This document shows, piece by piece, positions 18,170 to 27,580 of a stretch of DNA of 64,000 nt (position 1 is the first letter of the stretch; each line of letters opens with the position of its first letter). A program made the position numbers and the translations under genes. The stretch covers positions 1,109,001 to 1,173,000 of the forward strand of contig NZ_CP122539.1 of assembly GCF_029853675.1 (NCBI RefSeq), written 5' to 3'. The notes under the pieces are model-generated. The model made no database searches. It worked only from the letters and a program-made list of their open reading frames with translations, and was not told the origin of the DNA. This stretch comes from Tenacibaculum tangerinum. GTDB taxonomy: Bacteria; Bacteroidota; Bacteroidia; Flavobacteriales; Flavobacteriaceae.

Positions 18170-18540
18170 TCTATAAATTTATGAAGTGCAAAGATATTGT
18201 TTCTTTTAATGTGTTGATAGGTAGTTTCAGTTTCTTTTATGATGTTGTGGTAGTATCAAAAATACGTCATTGTACACAACAACTTCGCTACTTTCAATCA
18301 TAATTTTAAAAAAGAACTAGAAATACTGTCCGAAACTAGGCTATTATAATGAAAATTGTGTTGAATTTAGTTAAAGCTAAAACACTTAAAATAGCTTATA
18401 GTAATTATCTGAGAAAAATTAGTAAGCAAAAACTATGATTTTGTGCTGCTATTCCTATAAAAATATTTTCAAGTTTTACTATTATTGTCTATATTACATG
18501 CAAAATTACTAGTATACCTTATTTAGTACTTCTCAATGTT
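18170..18540. other. Intergenic region of 371 bp between divergent genes
   Basis: Besides the helicase promoter at 18189-18196 nothing stands out: AT-rich, no ORF over 30 codons that looks coding, and no repeat. Confidence 0.5.
18189..18196 (-). promoter_or_regulatory. -7 promoter element of the DEAD helicase operon
   Basis: On the minus strand TATCTTTG followed by CAC, 19 bases before the helicase start codon. Confidence 0.5.
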
Positions 18541-20466
18541 ATGTACGATCGAAAAACAATTGGCAGCAAGTTTTTAATTTGTTGTTTTTTTTATATAATT
18601 ATTACGTTTTTATCTTGTAATAAAACAGATAAATCTACTAAGCACTTGTTAGGTATTCCTCTTCCTAAAAAAACAACAACTCTCGTAAAGGCTATCAAAG
18701 AAGTAGAATACACAAACGGCGATTTACTAATTAGTGAGGCTAAAAAATTACAAGAGCAAACCGATAGCCTATCAAAACATCTCAGTGACTATTACATGGC
18801 AAAAGGAGAGTTTTTAAAATATTATACTTACGAAAAAATGGAAGCTTTTGAGAGTTTTTATAAAACCTTAGAAGCCATGGAGTGTTATTCGTTAATGGCT
18901 GAAATAGATTTACTAACAACTTATTTTCATTACACCTACAACGCCTTTGATAAAGCAGCTAAAAAAGTAAAGCGAAGTGAAGAATATTGTTTTAAGCCTT
19001 CGTTAGAATTAGAGCGTGAGGCTCTCATATATGGTATTTCTCCAACCGTACTTGTAAATACACCTCAAGAAAAGAAAGAGGAAATAACCTATACTTTAGA
19101 GCGTATAACTAGAAAATACCCATGGAGTATTTATCATTCTAGAATAGCTTCGAGTTTAGCAATTACGTACTATTACTCGGGAGAGTATGAAACTGCCAAA
19201 ACAATACTTTTAGAAACCATTGAAAAAAATAAAGCATTATCGTTTAACTTAGAATTATCTAGAAATTACACACTTTTATCTGTTGTCGAATCTCAATTGA
19301 GTGGCGATTTTGAGAAGTATATTGCTTATGAACTACTGAGTGCAGACTACAAAAAAGAATATGGAAACCAATACTTATCTATAAATTATCGTACAATTGG
19401 TCATCGATACTTTAACAAAGAACTTTATGAAGATGCTTTTAAGTACTATCAATTGGCGGTTGAAAGCGAGGGAAGTGATATCGCTTCTAAAAGTGTAGAT
19501 TACGCCTATTTGGGTTGGGCATATTTTCATATTGACAAGAAGAAAAATGCTCCCAAAGCTATGGAGTATTATAACAAAGGTTTAACCTACAATAATGAAA
19601 ATCATATAGGATATAAACTTATTCTTGAGAGAAAAATGTGGACTTTAGATGCGATTGGAGAAAAAGAGAAAGCTGCTGCCATGAAAGTAAAAGTCCTGGA
19701 AGCAAGAGCAAACGTCGAAAACAAAAGCAGTAAAAAACGATTTGAAGATTTTAAAATAAACTATTTATTAAGTTTAAAATCGAAGAACAATCGCTTGGAA
19801 AAACTTCAGCAAAAAAGCGAATTAAATGCGGTTCAAATTGAAAGACAACGATTTGCTATTATAGCGTTGGTTGTTTTTACCTTACTAATGCTTGTGATTT
19901 TAATGCTTTCTTACAAAAACGCTAAAAACTATAAAACTATCAAAAAGTTAAATGTAAAACTTAAAGAAAGTATTACTACTATTGAAACTAGAAACGAAGA
20001 ACTCACTCAAAAGAATGAAGAGAATTTAAAATTACTAGAAATAAATCAGCGGTCTCTATTTACAAAAACTTTTAAAGTATCTACTTACAAAGATGCGATC
20101 GATAATGTAGTAAAAGAAATTTCTAACGCACTGGAGGAAGACACCTCTATGAGTGCCAAACAACTTAGAGGTGTGAAAACGCAGCTAAAAACTATTTTGA
20201 ATGAGGATGAAATTTGGCAAGACTTTAAATTACAATTTGAAAGAACGCGTCCTAGTTTTTTTAAGAAATTATTAGACATATCTCCTAACCTTTCTGTAAA
20301 CGACTTAAAACATTGTGCTTATATATCACTGAATCTCAAAACTAAAGAAGTAGCTACTTTAATTAACATCTCTCCAAGAAGTGTTGAAACAGCTCGATAT
20401 CGATTAAAACGGAAGCTTAATTTGGGTACGGAAGATAATTTATCGGAATTTTTAAATAAATTATAA
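18541..20466 (+). CDS. TPR-containing, membrane-anchored LuxR-type regulator
   Basis: 641 residues. The N-terminus is a signal or lipoprotein segment ending FLSCNK (Cys26). About 350 residues of helical TPR-like repeats follow, then a membrane helix near 437-456 (FAIIALVVFTLLMLVILML), a coiled coil (about 465-500) and a C-terminal HTH of LuxR/GerE type (LKTKEVATLINISPRSVETARYRLKRKL, about 595-625). The layout implies periplasmic sensing and cytoplasmic DNA binding in one chain, a design frequent in Flavobacteriia. The signal and targets are unknown. The gene stands alone, so no target is suggested by context. Confidence 0.75.
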   Translation: MYDRKTIGSKFLICCFFYIIITFLSCNKTDKSTKHLLGIPLPKKTTTLVKAIKEVEYTNGDLLISEAKKLQEQTDSLSKHLSDYYMAKGEFLKYYTYEKMEAFESFYKTLEAMECYSLMAEIDLLTTYFHYTYNAFDKAAKKVKRSEEYCFKPSLELEREALIYGISPTVLVNTPQEKKEEITYTLERITRKYPWSIYHSRIASSLAITYYYSGEYETAKTILLETIEKNKALSFNLELSRNYTLLSVVESQLSGDFEKYIAYELLSADYKKEYGNQYLSINYRTIGHRYFNKELYEDAFKYYQLAVESEGSDIASKSVDYAYLGWAYFHIDKKKNAPKAMEYYNKGLTYNNENHIGYKLILERKMWTLDAIGEKEKAAAMKVKVLEARANVENKSSKKRFEDFKINYLLSLKSKNNRLEKLQQKSELNAVQIERQRFAIIALVVFTLLMLVILMLSYKNAKNYKTIKKLNVKLKESITTIETRNEELTQKNEENLKLLEINQRSLFTKTFKVSTYKDAIDNVVKEISNALEEDTSMSAKQLRGVKTQLKTILNEDEIWQDFKLQFERTRPSFFKKLLDISPNLSVNDLKHCAYISLNLKTKEVATLINISPRSVETARYRLKRKLNLGTEDNLSEFLNKL

Positions 20467-20602
20467 TACCGTAATTTCGGCGAATTCCTAAGCTATTTTT
20501 GTTTTTTAGATTCGGTAGTAATTTCTAACGATGACTCTGAAAGATAAAATTAGAACGCATCACTCACTATATTTTTTTACCGTAATTTCGAGATCTATTT
20601 TA

Positions 20603-21277
20603 TCAATCCAACATACTTTCTCCGTTTAGATTTGTAGTAAGTACCTCACTCATATAATTAAAAAACGGGCGTAGTGCTTTAAAAGCAGCATCCACTTTTG
20701 TTAAAAAATCGGGAGCCAATACTTCTTCATCTGTGAAACGTTGCATAGCTACATAGCCTTTTTTACGAATTAAATCAATATCTGGATGCTGTTTATCAAA
20801 CCCTTTAGGAGCAGTTTTAAGCTCTTCTCCCTCTAACTTACCTCCAAAATGTTGTACGTATTTTTTTTCTTCTAAAATTTCTCTAATTTCAGAAGCATCG
20901 GCTTCAAACTCTTTCCGAATACGCAAAAGATCTTTTGCATCAGGTTGCCAAAAACCACCAGCTACAAAACTATCTCCAGGAGAAATATGCAAATAATATC
21001 CACCTCTTAGTTCGGGCTTTTTTCTATGAAAAGAACCTCCAAAATGTGTTTTATAAGGAGTTTTATCTTTTGAAAAACGGACGTCCCTGTATATTCTAAA
21101 CAATTTTAGCTTATCTATTTCATCGTGTTTATTTAAGTTATCTTGAATGGTTTTATAAACTGCTTTCGCATTATTTTGAGCTTCTATAAATCGAGATTTA
21201 TGCGCTGTAAACCATTCACGGTTGTTGTTTTCTTTTAAGTCTTTTAAAAACTGAAATGTTTGTTTGTCTACTTGCAT
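20603..21277 (-). CDS. DUF2461 family protein
   Basis: 224 residues. Conserved DUF2461/TIGR02453 features are visible: NNREWFTAHKSRFIEAQ near the start, IYRDVRFSKDKTPYKTHFGGSFHR, and GYYLHISPGDSFVAGGFWQPD. Biochemical function of the family is not established. It is cytoplasmic with no signal peptide. Downstream, the sequence TACCGTAATTTCG occurs twice (20467 and 20578 regions). It is followed upstream by ychF on the same strand, with a terminator between. Confidence 0.85.
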   Translation of the reverse strand: MQVDKQTFQFLKDLKENNNREWFTAHKSRFIEAQNNAKAVYKTIQDNLNKHDEIDKLKLFRIYRDVRFSKDKTPYKTHFGGSFHRKKPELRGGYYLHISPGDSFVAGGFWQPDAKDLLRIRKEFEADASEIREILEEKKYVQHFGGKLEGEELKTAPKGFDKQHPDIDLIRKKGYVAMQRFTDEEVLAPDFLTKVDAAFKALRPFFNYMSEVLTTNLNGESMLD

Positions 21278-21403
21278 AGTACGACAGTTTTAAATTGTTA
21301 AGTATAAATTTTAAAAAACTGAAAATACGTTATTGATTTTAAAAATACGATTTATTGAACTAAAATTGACTAGTATAAGACAGCATCTCAGAATTCTAAG
21401 GCA

Positions 21404-21433
21404 CAAAAAAACTCCACCAAATTTTAGTGGAGT
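21404..21433 (-). terminator. Rho-independent terminator of ychF
   Basis: Minus-strand hairpin with arms ACTCCAC and GTGGAGT, followed on that strand by a T7 run, 29 bases after the ychF stop. Confidence 0.85.
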
Positions 21434-21461
21434 GTATATTATGTTTTAATATTGAAGAAAG

Positions 21462-22553
21462 TTACACGTTAAATCTAAAGTGCATAATATCGCCATCTTT
21501 AACAATATACTCCTTCCCTTCTACTCTCATTTTACCCGCTTCTTTTACCTTAGCTTCACTACCATACGCTACATAATCATCGTAACTAATAGTCTCAGCA
21601 CGGATAAATCCTTTTTCAAAATCTGTATGAATAACCCCTGCAGCTTGCGGTGCCGTCGCTCCTATAGGAATCGTCCAAGCTCTTACTTCTTTTTCACCAG
21701 CAGTAAAATAGGTTTGTAAGTTTAATAATGTATAAGCTGAACGAATTAAACGAGAAACTCCCGCTTCCTCTAATCCGATATCAGCCAAAAACATTTGACG
21801 CTCTTCGTAGTCATCTAATTCTGTAATATCAGCTTCAGTGCCAACAGCCAATACAATAACTTCAGCATTTTCATGTGCCACTGCTTCCTTTACTTTATCA
21901 ACATACGCATTTCCTGAAACTGCTGCATCTTCATCAACATTACACACATATAAAACTGGTTTTGCAGTAATGAATTGTAATGGTTTCACAAACTCTTCTT
22001 CCTTTTCTGTAAACTCAATAGAGCGTACCGATTTACCTTCTAACAAAGTCGCTTCTACTTTCAATAGCACTTCTAATTCTACCTGGGCTTCTTTGTTACC
22101 CGTTTTAGCCGTTCTTTTTACACGCTCTAATCGTTTTTGAACAGTTTCCAAATCCTTTAACTGAAGCTCAATATCAATAGTTTCTTTGTCACGAATAGGA
22201 TCTACAGAACCATCTACATGCACAATATTATCATTATCAAAACAACGCAACACATGCAAAATAGCATCTGTTTCACGAATGTTTGCTAAGAACTGATTTC
22301 CCAAACCTTCTCCTTTACTCGCTCCTTTTACCAATCCTGCGATATCCACAATCTCAACAGTTGCAGGTAAAACTCTTTCAGGGTTTACTAGTTCTTCTAG
22401 CTTTTCTAAACGAGCATCTGGTACGTTTACCACCCCTAAGTTAGGTTCAATGGTACAAAACGGAAAGTTTGCACTCTGCGCTTTTGCATTTGACAAACAG
22501 TTAAACAAGGTTGATTTCCCTACGTTTGGTAATCCTACAATTCCAGCTTTCAT
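21462..22553 (-). CDS. ychF: Redox-regulated Obg-like ATPase YchF
   Basis: 363 residues, full length. G1 is [12 protein letters not shown] (7-18), G3 [17 protein letters not shown], and the altered G4 gives ATP preference as in the family. A coiled-coil insert (about 125-200) and the C-terminal TGS domain with [13 protein letters not shown] follow. It binds ribosomes and modulates the oxidative stress response in other bacteria. Promoter at 22583-22590 and terminator at 21404-21433 indicate a single-gene unit. Confidence 0.97.
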   Translation of the reverse strand: MKAGIVGLPNVGKSTLFNCLSNAKAQSANFPFCTIEPNLGVVNVPDARLEKLEELVNPERVLPATVEIVDIAGLVKGASKGEGLGNQFLANIRETDAILHVLRCFDNDNIVHVDGSVDPIRDKETIDIELQLKDLETVQKRLERVKRTAKTGNKEAQVELEVLLKVEATLLEGKSVRSIEFTEKEEEFVKPLQFITAKPVLYVCNVDEDAAVSGNAYVDKVKEAVAHENAEVIVLAVGTEADITELDDYEERQMFLADIGLEEAGVSRLIRSAYTLLNLQTYFTAGEKEVRAWTIPIGATAPQAAGVIHTDFEKGFIRAETISYDDYVAYGSEAKVKEAGKMRVEGKEYIVKDGDIMHFRFNV

Positions 22554-22582
22554 TCTTTTATTTTATTGAAATTTTGCGAGTG

Positions 22583-22590
22583 CAAATATA
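22583..22590 (-). promoter_or_regulatory. -7 promoter element of ychF
   Basis: Minus strand TATATTTG followed by CAC, 29 bases upstream of the ychF ATG. Confidence 0.5.
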
Positions 22591-22603
22591 GATTATTATT
22601 CAT

Positions 22604-22630
22604 AAAAAAACCTCGAAATATATCGAGGTT
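22604..22630 (-). terminator. Rho-independent terminator of the ferredoxin gene
   Basis: Minus-strand hairpin AACCTCGA / TCGAGGTT followed by a T7 run, between the ferredoxin stop and the ychF promoter. Confidence 0.85.
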
Positions 22631-22666
22631 CTATTATTTCTTATACTTATAGTACTACTACAGTTA

Positions 22667-23017
22667 CTATTCGTTGTGCATAAAACGTTGTTTTGCCAAT
22701 AGCTCTTCTTCTGTTTCTACATTATCTTCATCAGGAACACAACAATCAACAGGACAAACAGCAGCACATTGTGGTTCTTCATGAAAACCTTTACACTCTG
22801 TACATTTATCTACAACGATGTAATAAATTTCATCTGAAACTGGCTCTTGATCTTCATCTGCATTGGCAGATTTTCCATTAGGTAAAACAATATTACCTGT
22901 TAAATCGGTTCCATCAGCATATTTCCAGTCGTCTGCACCTTCATAAATTGCTGTATTCGGACATTCAGGTTCGCAAGCCCCGCAGTTTATACATTCATCA
23001 GTTATTATAATTGCCAT
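22667..23017 (-). CDS. Ferredoxin with two 4Fe-4S motifs
   Basis: 116 residues. The first cluster motif is [15 protein letters not shown] (Cys 9, 12, 15, 19). The second is [22 protein letters not shown] near residues 74-95, with the longer spacing typical of the 2[4Fe-4S] Alvin-type ferredoxins. The linker between them is acidic. It carries electrons in the cytoplasm; the partner cannot be told. It is divergent from the acyl-CoA reductase with back-to-back promoters in 70 bp. Confidence 0.92.
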   Translation of the reverse strand: MAIIITDECINCGACEPECPNTAIYEGADDWKYADGTDLTGNIVLPNGKSANADEDQEPVSDEIYYIVVDKCTECKGFHEEPQCAAVCPVDCCVPDEDNVETEEELLAKQRFMHNE

Positions 23018-23038
23018 AATTAATCTCTTTCTGTTTTG

Positions 23039-23046
23039 TAACTTTG
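23039..23046 (+). promoter_or_regulatory. -7 promoter element of the acyl-CoA reductase gene
   Basis: TAACTTTG followed by CAA, 41 bases before the ATG at 23088, arranged back to back with the ferredoxin promoter. Confidence 0.45.
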
Positions 23047-23052
23047 CAATCG

Positions 23053-23060
23053 CAAAAATA
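23053..23060 (-). promoter_or_regulatory. -7 promoter element of the ferredoxin gene
   Basis: Minus strand TATTTTTG followed by CG, 35 bases before the ferredoxin start. Confidence 0.45.
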
Positions 23061-23087
23061 GTTCCAATTTAATTTAGAACCAAATAA

Positions 23088-24149
23088 ATGGATAGTATAA
23101 AAAGTAGAATTAACGCTTTTCATAAACTAGGAGAATTTTTAAGCCAGTTTTCTCAAGAAAAAATTGAGAAAAAAGAACACATAGCACACAATGAGTTATT
23201 TTTTGACGGATTTAAACACCAACTCAAAATAGCTGGTGAACACAATACTTGGTTTACCAAAGAAAATCTGCTGTTTTCTGTAGAAAATTGGGCAAAAGCA
23301 CTAACCGTAGCTAATTTAACTCAGTGGGTTTCTAAAGAAAATTTAGGTAACAATCAACCCAAAGTAGTCGCCGTTATCATGGCAGGAAATATTCCGCTAG
23401 TAGGATTTCACGACTTTTTATCCGTTCTTATTTTAGGGCATTCGGTAGTAGTCAAACAATCGTCTAATGACAAACATTTGCTTCCTTTTTTAGCCAAGTA
23501 TTTAGAATATGTGGCACCCGAATTAAAAGGAAAAATAACCTTCACAGAAGAAAAACTTACCGATTTTGATGCAGTCATAGCTACAGGAAGTAACAATACC
23601 GCACGTTATTTTGAATACTATTTTAAAGACAAACCTAGTATTATAAGAAAAAACAGAAACTCTGTTGCTGTGTTAACAGGAAACGAATCTGAAGAACAAT
23701 TACAAGATTTGAGCGAAGATGTTTTTCGTTATTTCGGATTGGGGTGCCGTTCGGTTTCAAAAATTTTTGTTCCTCAGAACTACGATTTCAATGCGTTCTT
23801 TAAAGGAATGTATCAACAACACGAAATTATACACAATACGAAATACGCTAATAATTACGATTACAACAAAGCAGTGTATTTAATGAGCGAGTTTGATATT
23901 TTAGAAAACGGTTTTTTAATGATTAAAGAAGATGAAAGCTACGCCTCTCCTATCGCTTCGGTTTTTTACGAGTATTATGACAATACTGATGATTTAAAAA
24001 TAAAACTGTGGGAAGATAGAGCGCAAATTCAGTGTATAGTCGCCAATAATTTTATTGAAAATGAAGTAGCATTCGGACAAACGCAACACCCAACCTTATG
24101 GGACTATGCCGATGGTGTAAACACCCTAGAATTTTTAGCTAAAATATAA
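23088..24149 (+). CDS. Acyl-CoA reductase (LuxC-like)
   Basis: 353 residues. The protein aligns by eye with the LuxC/acyl-CoA reductase family within the aldehyde dehydrogenase fold: the VVAVIMAGNIPLVGFHDFLSVL block, AVIATGSNNTARYFEYYF and the catalytic cysteine in FGLGCRSVSKIFVP (about residue 220). Members reduce acyl-CoA to aldehyde with NADPH. In flavobacteria a copy next to serC is common, but its physiological substrate is unclear. The gene precedes serC by 52 bp, though serC has its own promoter. Confidence 0.82.
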   Translation: MDSIKSRINAFHKLGEFLSQFSQEKIEKKEHIAHNELFFDGFKHQLKIAGEHNTWFTKENLLFSVENWAKALTVANLTQWVSKENLGNNQPKVVAVIMAGNIPLVGFHDFLSVLILGHSVVVKQSSNDKHLLPFLAKYLEYVAPELKGKITFTEEKLTDFDAVIATGSNNTARYFEYYFKDKPSIIRKNRNSVAVLTGNESEEQLQDLSEDVFRYFGLGCRSVSKIFVPQNYDFNAFFKGMYQQHEIIHNTKYANNYDYNKAVYLMSEFDILENGFLMIKEDESYASPIASVFYEYYDNTDDLKIKLWEDRAQIQCIVANNFIENEVAFGQTQHPTLWDYADGVNTLEFLAKI

Positions 24150-24162
24150 AAGAGTCTCTAGA

Positions 24163-24170
24163 TAAATTTG
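24163..24170 (+). promoter_or_regulatory. -7 promoter element of serC
   Basis: TAAATTTG followed by CAC, 31 bases before the serC ATG. Confidence 0.5.
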
Positions 24171-24201
24171 CACCTTTGTGTAGCAAAACACAACAACACA
24201 C

Positions 24202-25266
24202 ATGAAAAAACATAACTTTAGTGCAGGTCCTTGTATTCTACCTGAAGAGGTGCTTAAAAAAGCATCAGAAGCAGTCATTGATTTTAATAATGACAACCTG
24301 TCTTTACTAGAAATATCACACAGAAGCCAACCTTTTGAAGAGGTCATTGAAAAAGCAAGAAGTTTAGCCTTAGAATTATTAGGTTTGGAGAATAAAGGCT
24401 ACAAAGCATTGTTTTTACAAGGTGGAGCTAGTATGCAATTCTTAATGGTTGCCTACAATTTATTACATAAAAAAGCTGCTTACTTAAACACAGGAACTTG
24501 GAGTGATAAAGCTATAAAAGAAGCCAAGTTATTTGGCGAATTGGTAGAAGTCGCTTCTTCAAAAGATCAAAACTTTAGTTACATTCCTAAAGGATATGAA
24601 ATACCTACCGATGTAGATTATTTTCACTGTACGAGCAATAACACCATTTACGGAACACAACTAAAAAGTTTTCCTAAAACTTCAGTTCCAATGGTATGCG
24701 ATATGAGCTCTGACATTTTTTCTCGTCAGTTAGATTTTTCACAATTTGATTTAATTTATGCAGGTGCTCAAAAAAATATGGGACCAGCAGGTACGACACT
24801 TGTTGTGGTAAAAGAAGAAATTTTAGGAAAGGTAGAGCGCCAAATACCATCTTTGCTTAATTATCAAGTAATGATTGATAAAGATAGCATGTTCAATACT
24901 CCACCTGTATTTGCAGTATATACCTCTATGCTAACATTAGAATGGTTGAAAGATTTAGGCGGTATCGAATTTATCGAAAAGGTAAACGAGAAAAAATCAA
25001 ACCTATTATATAGTGAAATAGACAGAAACCCTTTATTTAAAGGAGTCGCAGCTATAGAAGACCGTAGTCATATGAACGCAACCTTTACTCTAACCGATAA
25101 AAACCTACAAGCTAAGTTTGATAGACTATGGAAAGAAGCCAATATCAACGGATTGGATGGGCATAGAAGTGTAGGCGGTTACCGTGCAAGTATGTACAAT
25201 GCCCTACCCCTATACAGCGTGCAGGCTTTGGTAGATGTAATGCAAGAATTAGAAAGAACAAGTTAG
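24202..25266 (+). CDS. serC: 3-phosphoserine aminotransferase
   Basis: 354 residues, usual length. N-terminal FSAGPCILPEEVL is the SerC signature, QGGASMQF binds the cofactor phosphate, and AGAQKNMGPAGTT contains the PLP lysine. The enzyme converts 3-phosphohydroxypyruvate and glutamate to phosphoserine in serine (and pyridoxal phosphate) biosynthesis. It heads the serC-serA-DUF1015 set, so two consecutive pathway steps are co-located. Confidence 0.97.
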   Translation: MKKHNFSAGPCILPEEVLKKASEAVIDFNNDNLSLLEISHRSQPFEEVIEKARSLALELLGLENKGYKALFLQGGASMQFLMVAYNLLHKKAAYLNTGTWSDKAIKEAKLFGELVEVASSKDQNFSYIPKGYEIPTDVDYFHCTSNNTIYGTQLKSFPKTSVPMVCDMSSDIFSRQLDFSQFDLIYAGAQKNMGPAGTTLVVVKEEILGKVERQIPSLLNYQVMIDKDSMFNTPPVFAVYTSMLTLEWLKDLGGIEFIEKVNEKKSNLLYSEIDRNPLFKGVAAIEDRSHMNATFTLTDKNLQAKFDRLWKEANINGLDGHRSVGGYRASMYNALPLYSVQALVDVMQELERTS

Positions 25267-25269
25267 ATA

Positions 25270-25345
25270 CAACGTCATTCTGAACGAAATGAACGAATCT
25301 GTTCAATAGATTATCACGTCATTTCATTTCTTATAATGACACAAC
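25270..25345. repeat. Intergenic dispersed-repeat-like element with dyad ends
   Basis: CGTCATTCTGAACGAAATGA near the left and CATTTC...ATAATGACA near the right form an imperfect inverted repeat of GTCATT ends. The CGTCATTCTGA...GAATCTG wording is typical of short dispersed elements in flavobacterial genomes; copy number cannot be tested here. Confidence 0.4.
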
Positions 25346-25360
25346 TAGTACAATATAAAG

Positions 25361-26314
25361 ATGAAAATATTAGTGAATGATGGAATTTCCGCCAGCGGAA
25401 TACAAGCTTTAGAAAACAAAGGCTTTGAAGTGATACACACAAAAGTTGCCCAAGAACAACTAGAAAACTATATAAATGAGCATACTATCGATGCGATTGT
25501 AGTGGGGAATACAACACAAATACAACAAGAATTAATAGATGCCTGTCCGAGTATTAAACTTATTGCTTGCTTAGGAACCGAGATGGATACTATTGATGTT
25601 GCCTATGCTATTGATAATGGAGTGCACGTTGTGAATAGTGAAGATGCTTCTGCAACATCCATTGCAGAACTCGTGTTTGCACACTTATTCGGAATGGTTC
25701 GCTTTTTACATCAGTCAAATCGTGAAATGCCTTTAGAAGGAGAAATGCGTTTTAATGCCTTAAAAAAGCAGTACTCACAAGGAACTGAGTTGAGAGGCAA
25801 AACACTAGGAATTATTGGATTTAACACCGTAGGGCAAGAAGTGGCAAAAACGGCAATCGCTTTAGGTATGGAAGTAATAGCTACAGATGCTGAAATAGAT
25901 AGTGCCACCATTACCATTCCTTTTTTCGATGGACAATCGGTAGATTTCTTTATCGAAACAGAAACCATAGATGCCATAGTGTCTAAATCAGACTTTATAA
26001 CCATACACCTTCCCGCTCAAGAAGCATATATCATAGAAGCCTCTTTATTTGATAAAATGAAAACAGGTGTCGGAATTATAAACACTTCACATGGAAGCGT
26101 TTTAAATGAAGTTGATTTGGTGAAAGCTATTGAAAACGAAAAGGTAAAATACGCAGGATTAGACGTCTTTGAAAGTCAGCCAACACCAGAAATTCAACTA
26201 TTAATGAACCCTGAAATATCAATGACACCTAACATTGCAAGCCTAACAATTGAAGCCCAAGAAAGAGCCGGGGTTGAGCTTGCTAACAAAATTATTGAAT
26301 TTCTAAGCGAATAA
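25361..26314 (+). CDS. serA: D-3-phosphoglycerate dehydrogenase
   Basis: 317 residues, the short form without the ACT regulatory domain. The NAD-binding loop is GKTLGIIGFNTVGQEVAK. Substrate and active-site residues of the D-2-hydroxyacid dehydrogenase family are in place or replaced by family variants: an FITIHLPA block and the GLDVFESQPTP segment. The usual catalytic histidine region reads MTPNIASLTIEAQ, with no His at the expected NxxxxT/H position, a variation worth noting. It catalyses the first committed step of serine synthesis. Context next to serC supports this over other 2-hydroxyacids. Confidence 0.85.
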   Translation: MKILVNDGISASGIQALENKGFEVIHTKVAQEQLENYINEHTIDAIVVGNTTQIQQELIDACPSIKLIACLGTEMDTIDVAYAIDNGVHVVNSEDASATSIAELVFAHLFGMVRFLHQSNREMPLEGEMRFNALKKQYSQGTELRGKTLGIIGFNTVGQEVAKTAIALGMEVIATDAEIDSATITIPFFDGQSVDFFIETETIDAIVSKSDFITIHLPAQEAYIIEASLFDKMKTGVGIINTSHGSVLNEVDLVKAIENEKVKYAGLDVFESQPTPEIQLLMNPEISMTPNIASLTIEAQERAGVELANKIIEFLSE

Positions 26315-26317
26315 TCT

Positions 26318-27556
26318 ATGGCAATTGTAAAACCATTTAAAGCTGTTAGAGCCACCCGAGACAAAGTTGCTTTAGTATCTTCTAAATCGTATGAAATTTA
26401 TACTCCTGCAGAAATCGGAGCAAAACTCGATTTCAATCCCTATACTTTTTTACACGTAATCAACCCAGGCTATAAATACCATAAACAAGATGTAACAGGA
26501 GAACAACGCTTTAAGTTGGTACACAATCGCTATTTAGAATTTAAGGAAAATGAAATCTTTAAACAAGATGAAATTCCAGCCTATTATATATATCAAAAGA
26601 GAACTCCAAGTGATAATTTCTGCGGAATCATTGCTGCTACCTCTGCTGATGATTACCATAATGAAGTAATTAAAAAACACGAAGACACGTTAAAAGAACG
26701 CGAATTACTATTTGAAAATTACTTAAAAAACACAGGGTTCAATGCAGAACCTGTACTTCTTACCTATCCTGACAATGATGTGATTAATGCTATTGTGGCA
26801 AAATATCAGAAAGAAAGAGCTGAATACGAGTTTACTACCTCTGATAAGAATTTACATTTTTTATGGATTATAAACGATGAGAAGGATGTGGCGCAAATAG
26901 CACTAGCTTTCAAGGAAGTGAATACGCTATACATTGCTGACGGACATCATCGTTCAACATCTTCATGTTTATTGGCACAAGATTTAGCCAAGGAGAACCC
27001 TGAACATACTGGGAAAGAAGACTATAATTTTTTTATGAGTTATTTGTTACCAGAAAGTCAAGTAAAAATTTATGAATTCAATAGGTTCATAAGAGATTTA
27101 AACGGATTAACTCCAGATGAGCTTTTAATAGAATTAGACACCCACTTTAGAATTGAAAACCGTGGACAAGAGTTGTACAGACCCAAAGAAAAGCATCACT
27201 TTAGTATGTATTTGAATGGGGAGTTTTATGCGTTGTACTTGCGTAAATCAGCTTATAAGTTTACCGATAGTTTAAGCGAATTAGACGCGTATATTTTATA
27301 CACAACCGTTTTAGAACCCATTTTAGGAATTAAAGATATTAGAAATGCTTCTAAAATTGTATATTCTCAAGATAAATCTGACGGATTAGAACTAAAAACA
27401 AAGGTAGATAGTGGTGAGTTTAAAGTTTCTTTCGGAATGCTACCTACCAATATTCAAGAACTAAAAACTATTGTTGATGCTGGTTTAATGATGCCACCAA
27501 AAACAACGTATATAGAACCTAAACTAAGAAGTGCTTTAACTATTTACGAGTTTTAG
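26318..27556 (+). CDS. DUF1015 family protein, possible serine kinase-like
   Basis: 412 residues. The N-terminal VKPFKAVRATRDKVALVSSKSYE and the central IADGHHRSTSSCLLA are the conserved DUF1015 motifs, with the HHR histidines in a likely nucleotide or phosphate site. The family is structurally related to ParB-like/SbnI-type free-serine kinases, which fits its position three bases after serA and in the serine cluster. The kinase activity is inference. The ATG at 26318 directly follows the serA stop. Confidence 0.75.
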   Translation: MAIVKPFKAVRATRDKVALVSSKSYEIYTPAEIGAKLDFNPYTFLHVINPGYKYHKQDVTGEQRFKLVHNRYLEFKENEIFKQDEIPAYYIYQKRTPSDNFCGIIAATSADDYHNEVIKKHEDTLKERELLFENYLKNTGFNAEPVLLTYPDNDVINAIVAKYQKERAEYEFTTSDKNLHFLWIINDEKDVAQIALAFKEVNTLYIADGHHRSTSSCLLAQDLAKENPEHTGKEDYNFFMSYLLPESQVKIYEFNRFIRDLNGLTPDELLIELDTHFRIENRGQELYRPKEKHHFSMYLNGEFYALYLRKSAYKFTDSLSELDAYILYTTVLEPILGIKDIRNASKIVYSQDKSDGLELKTKVDSGEFKVSFGMLPTNIQELKTIVDAGLMMPPKTTYIEPKLRSALTIYEF

Positions 27557-27580
27557 TTTAAGAGCTGATAAACAAGTATT

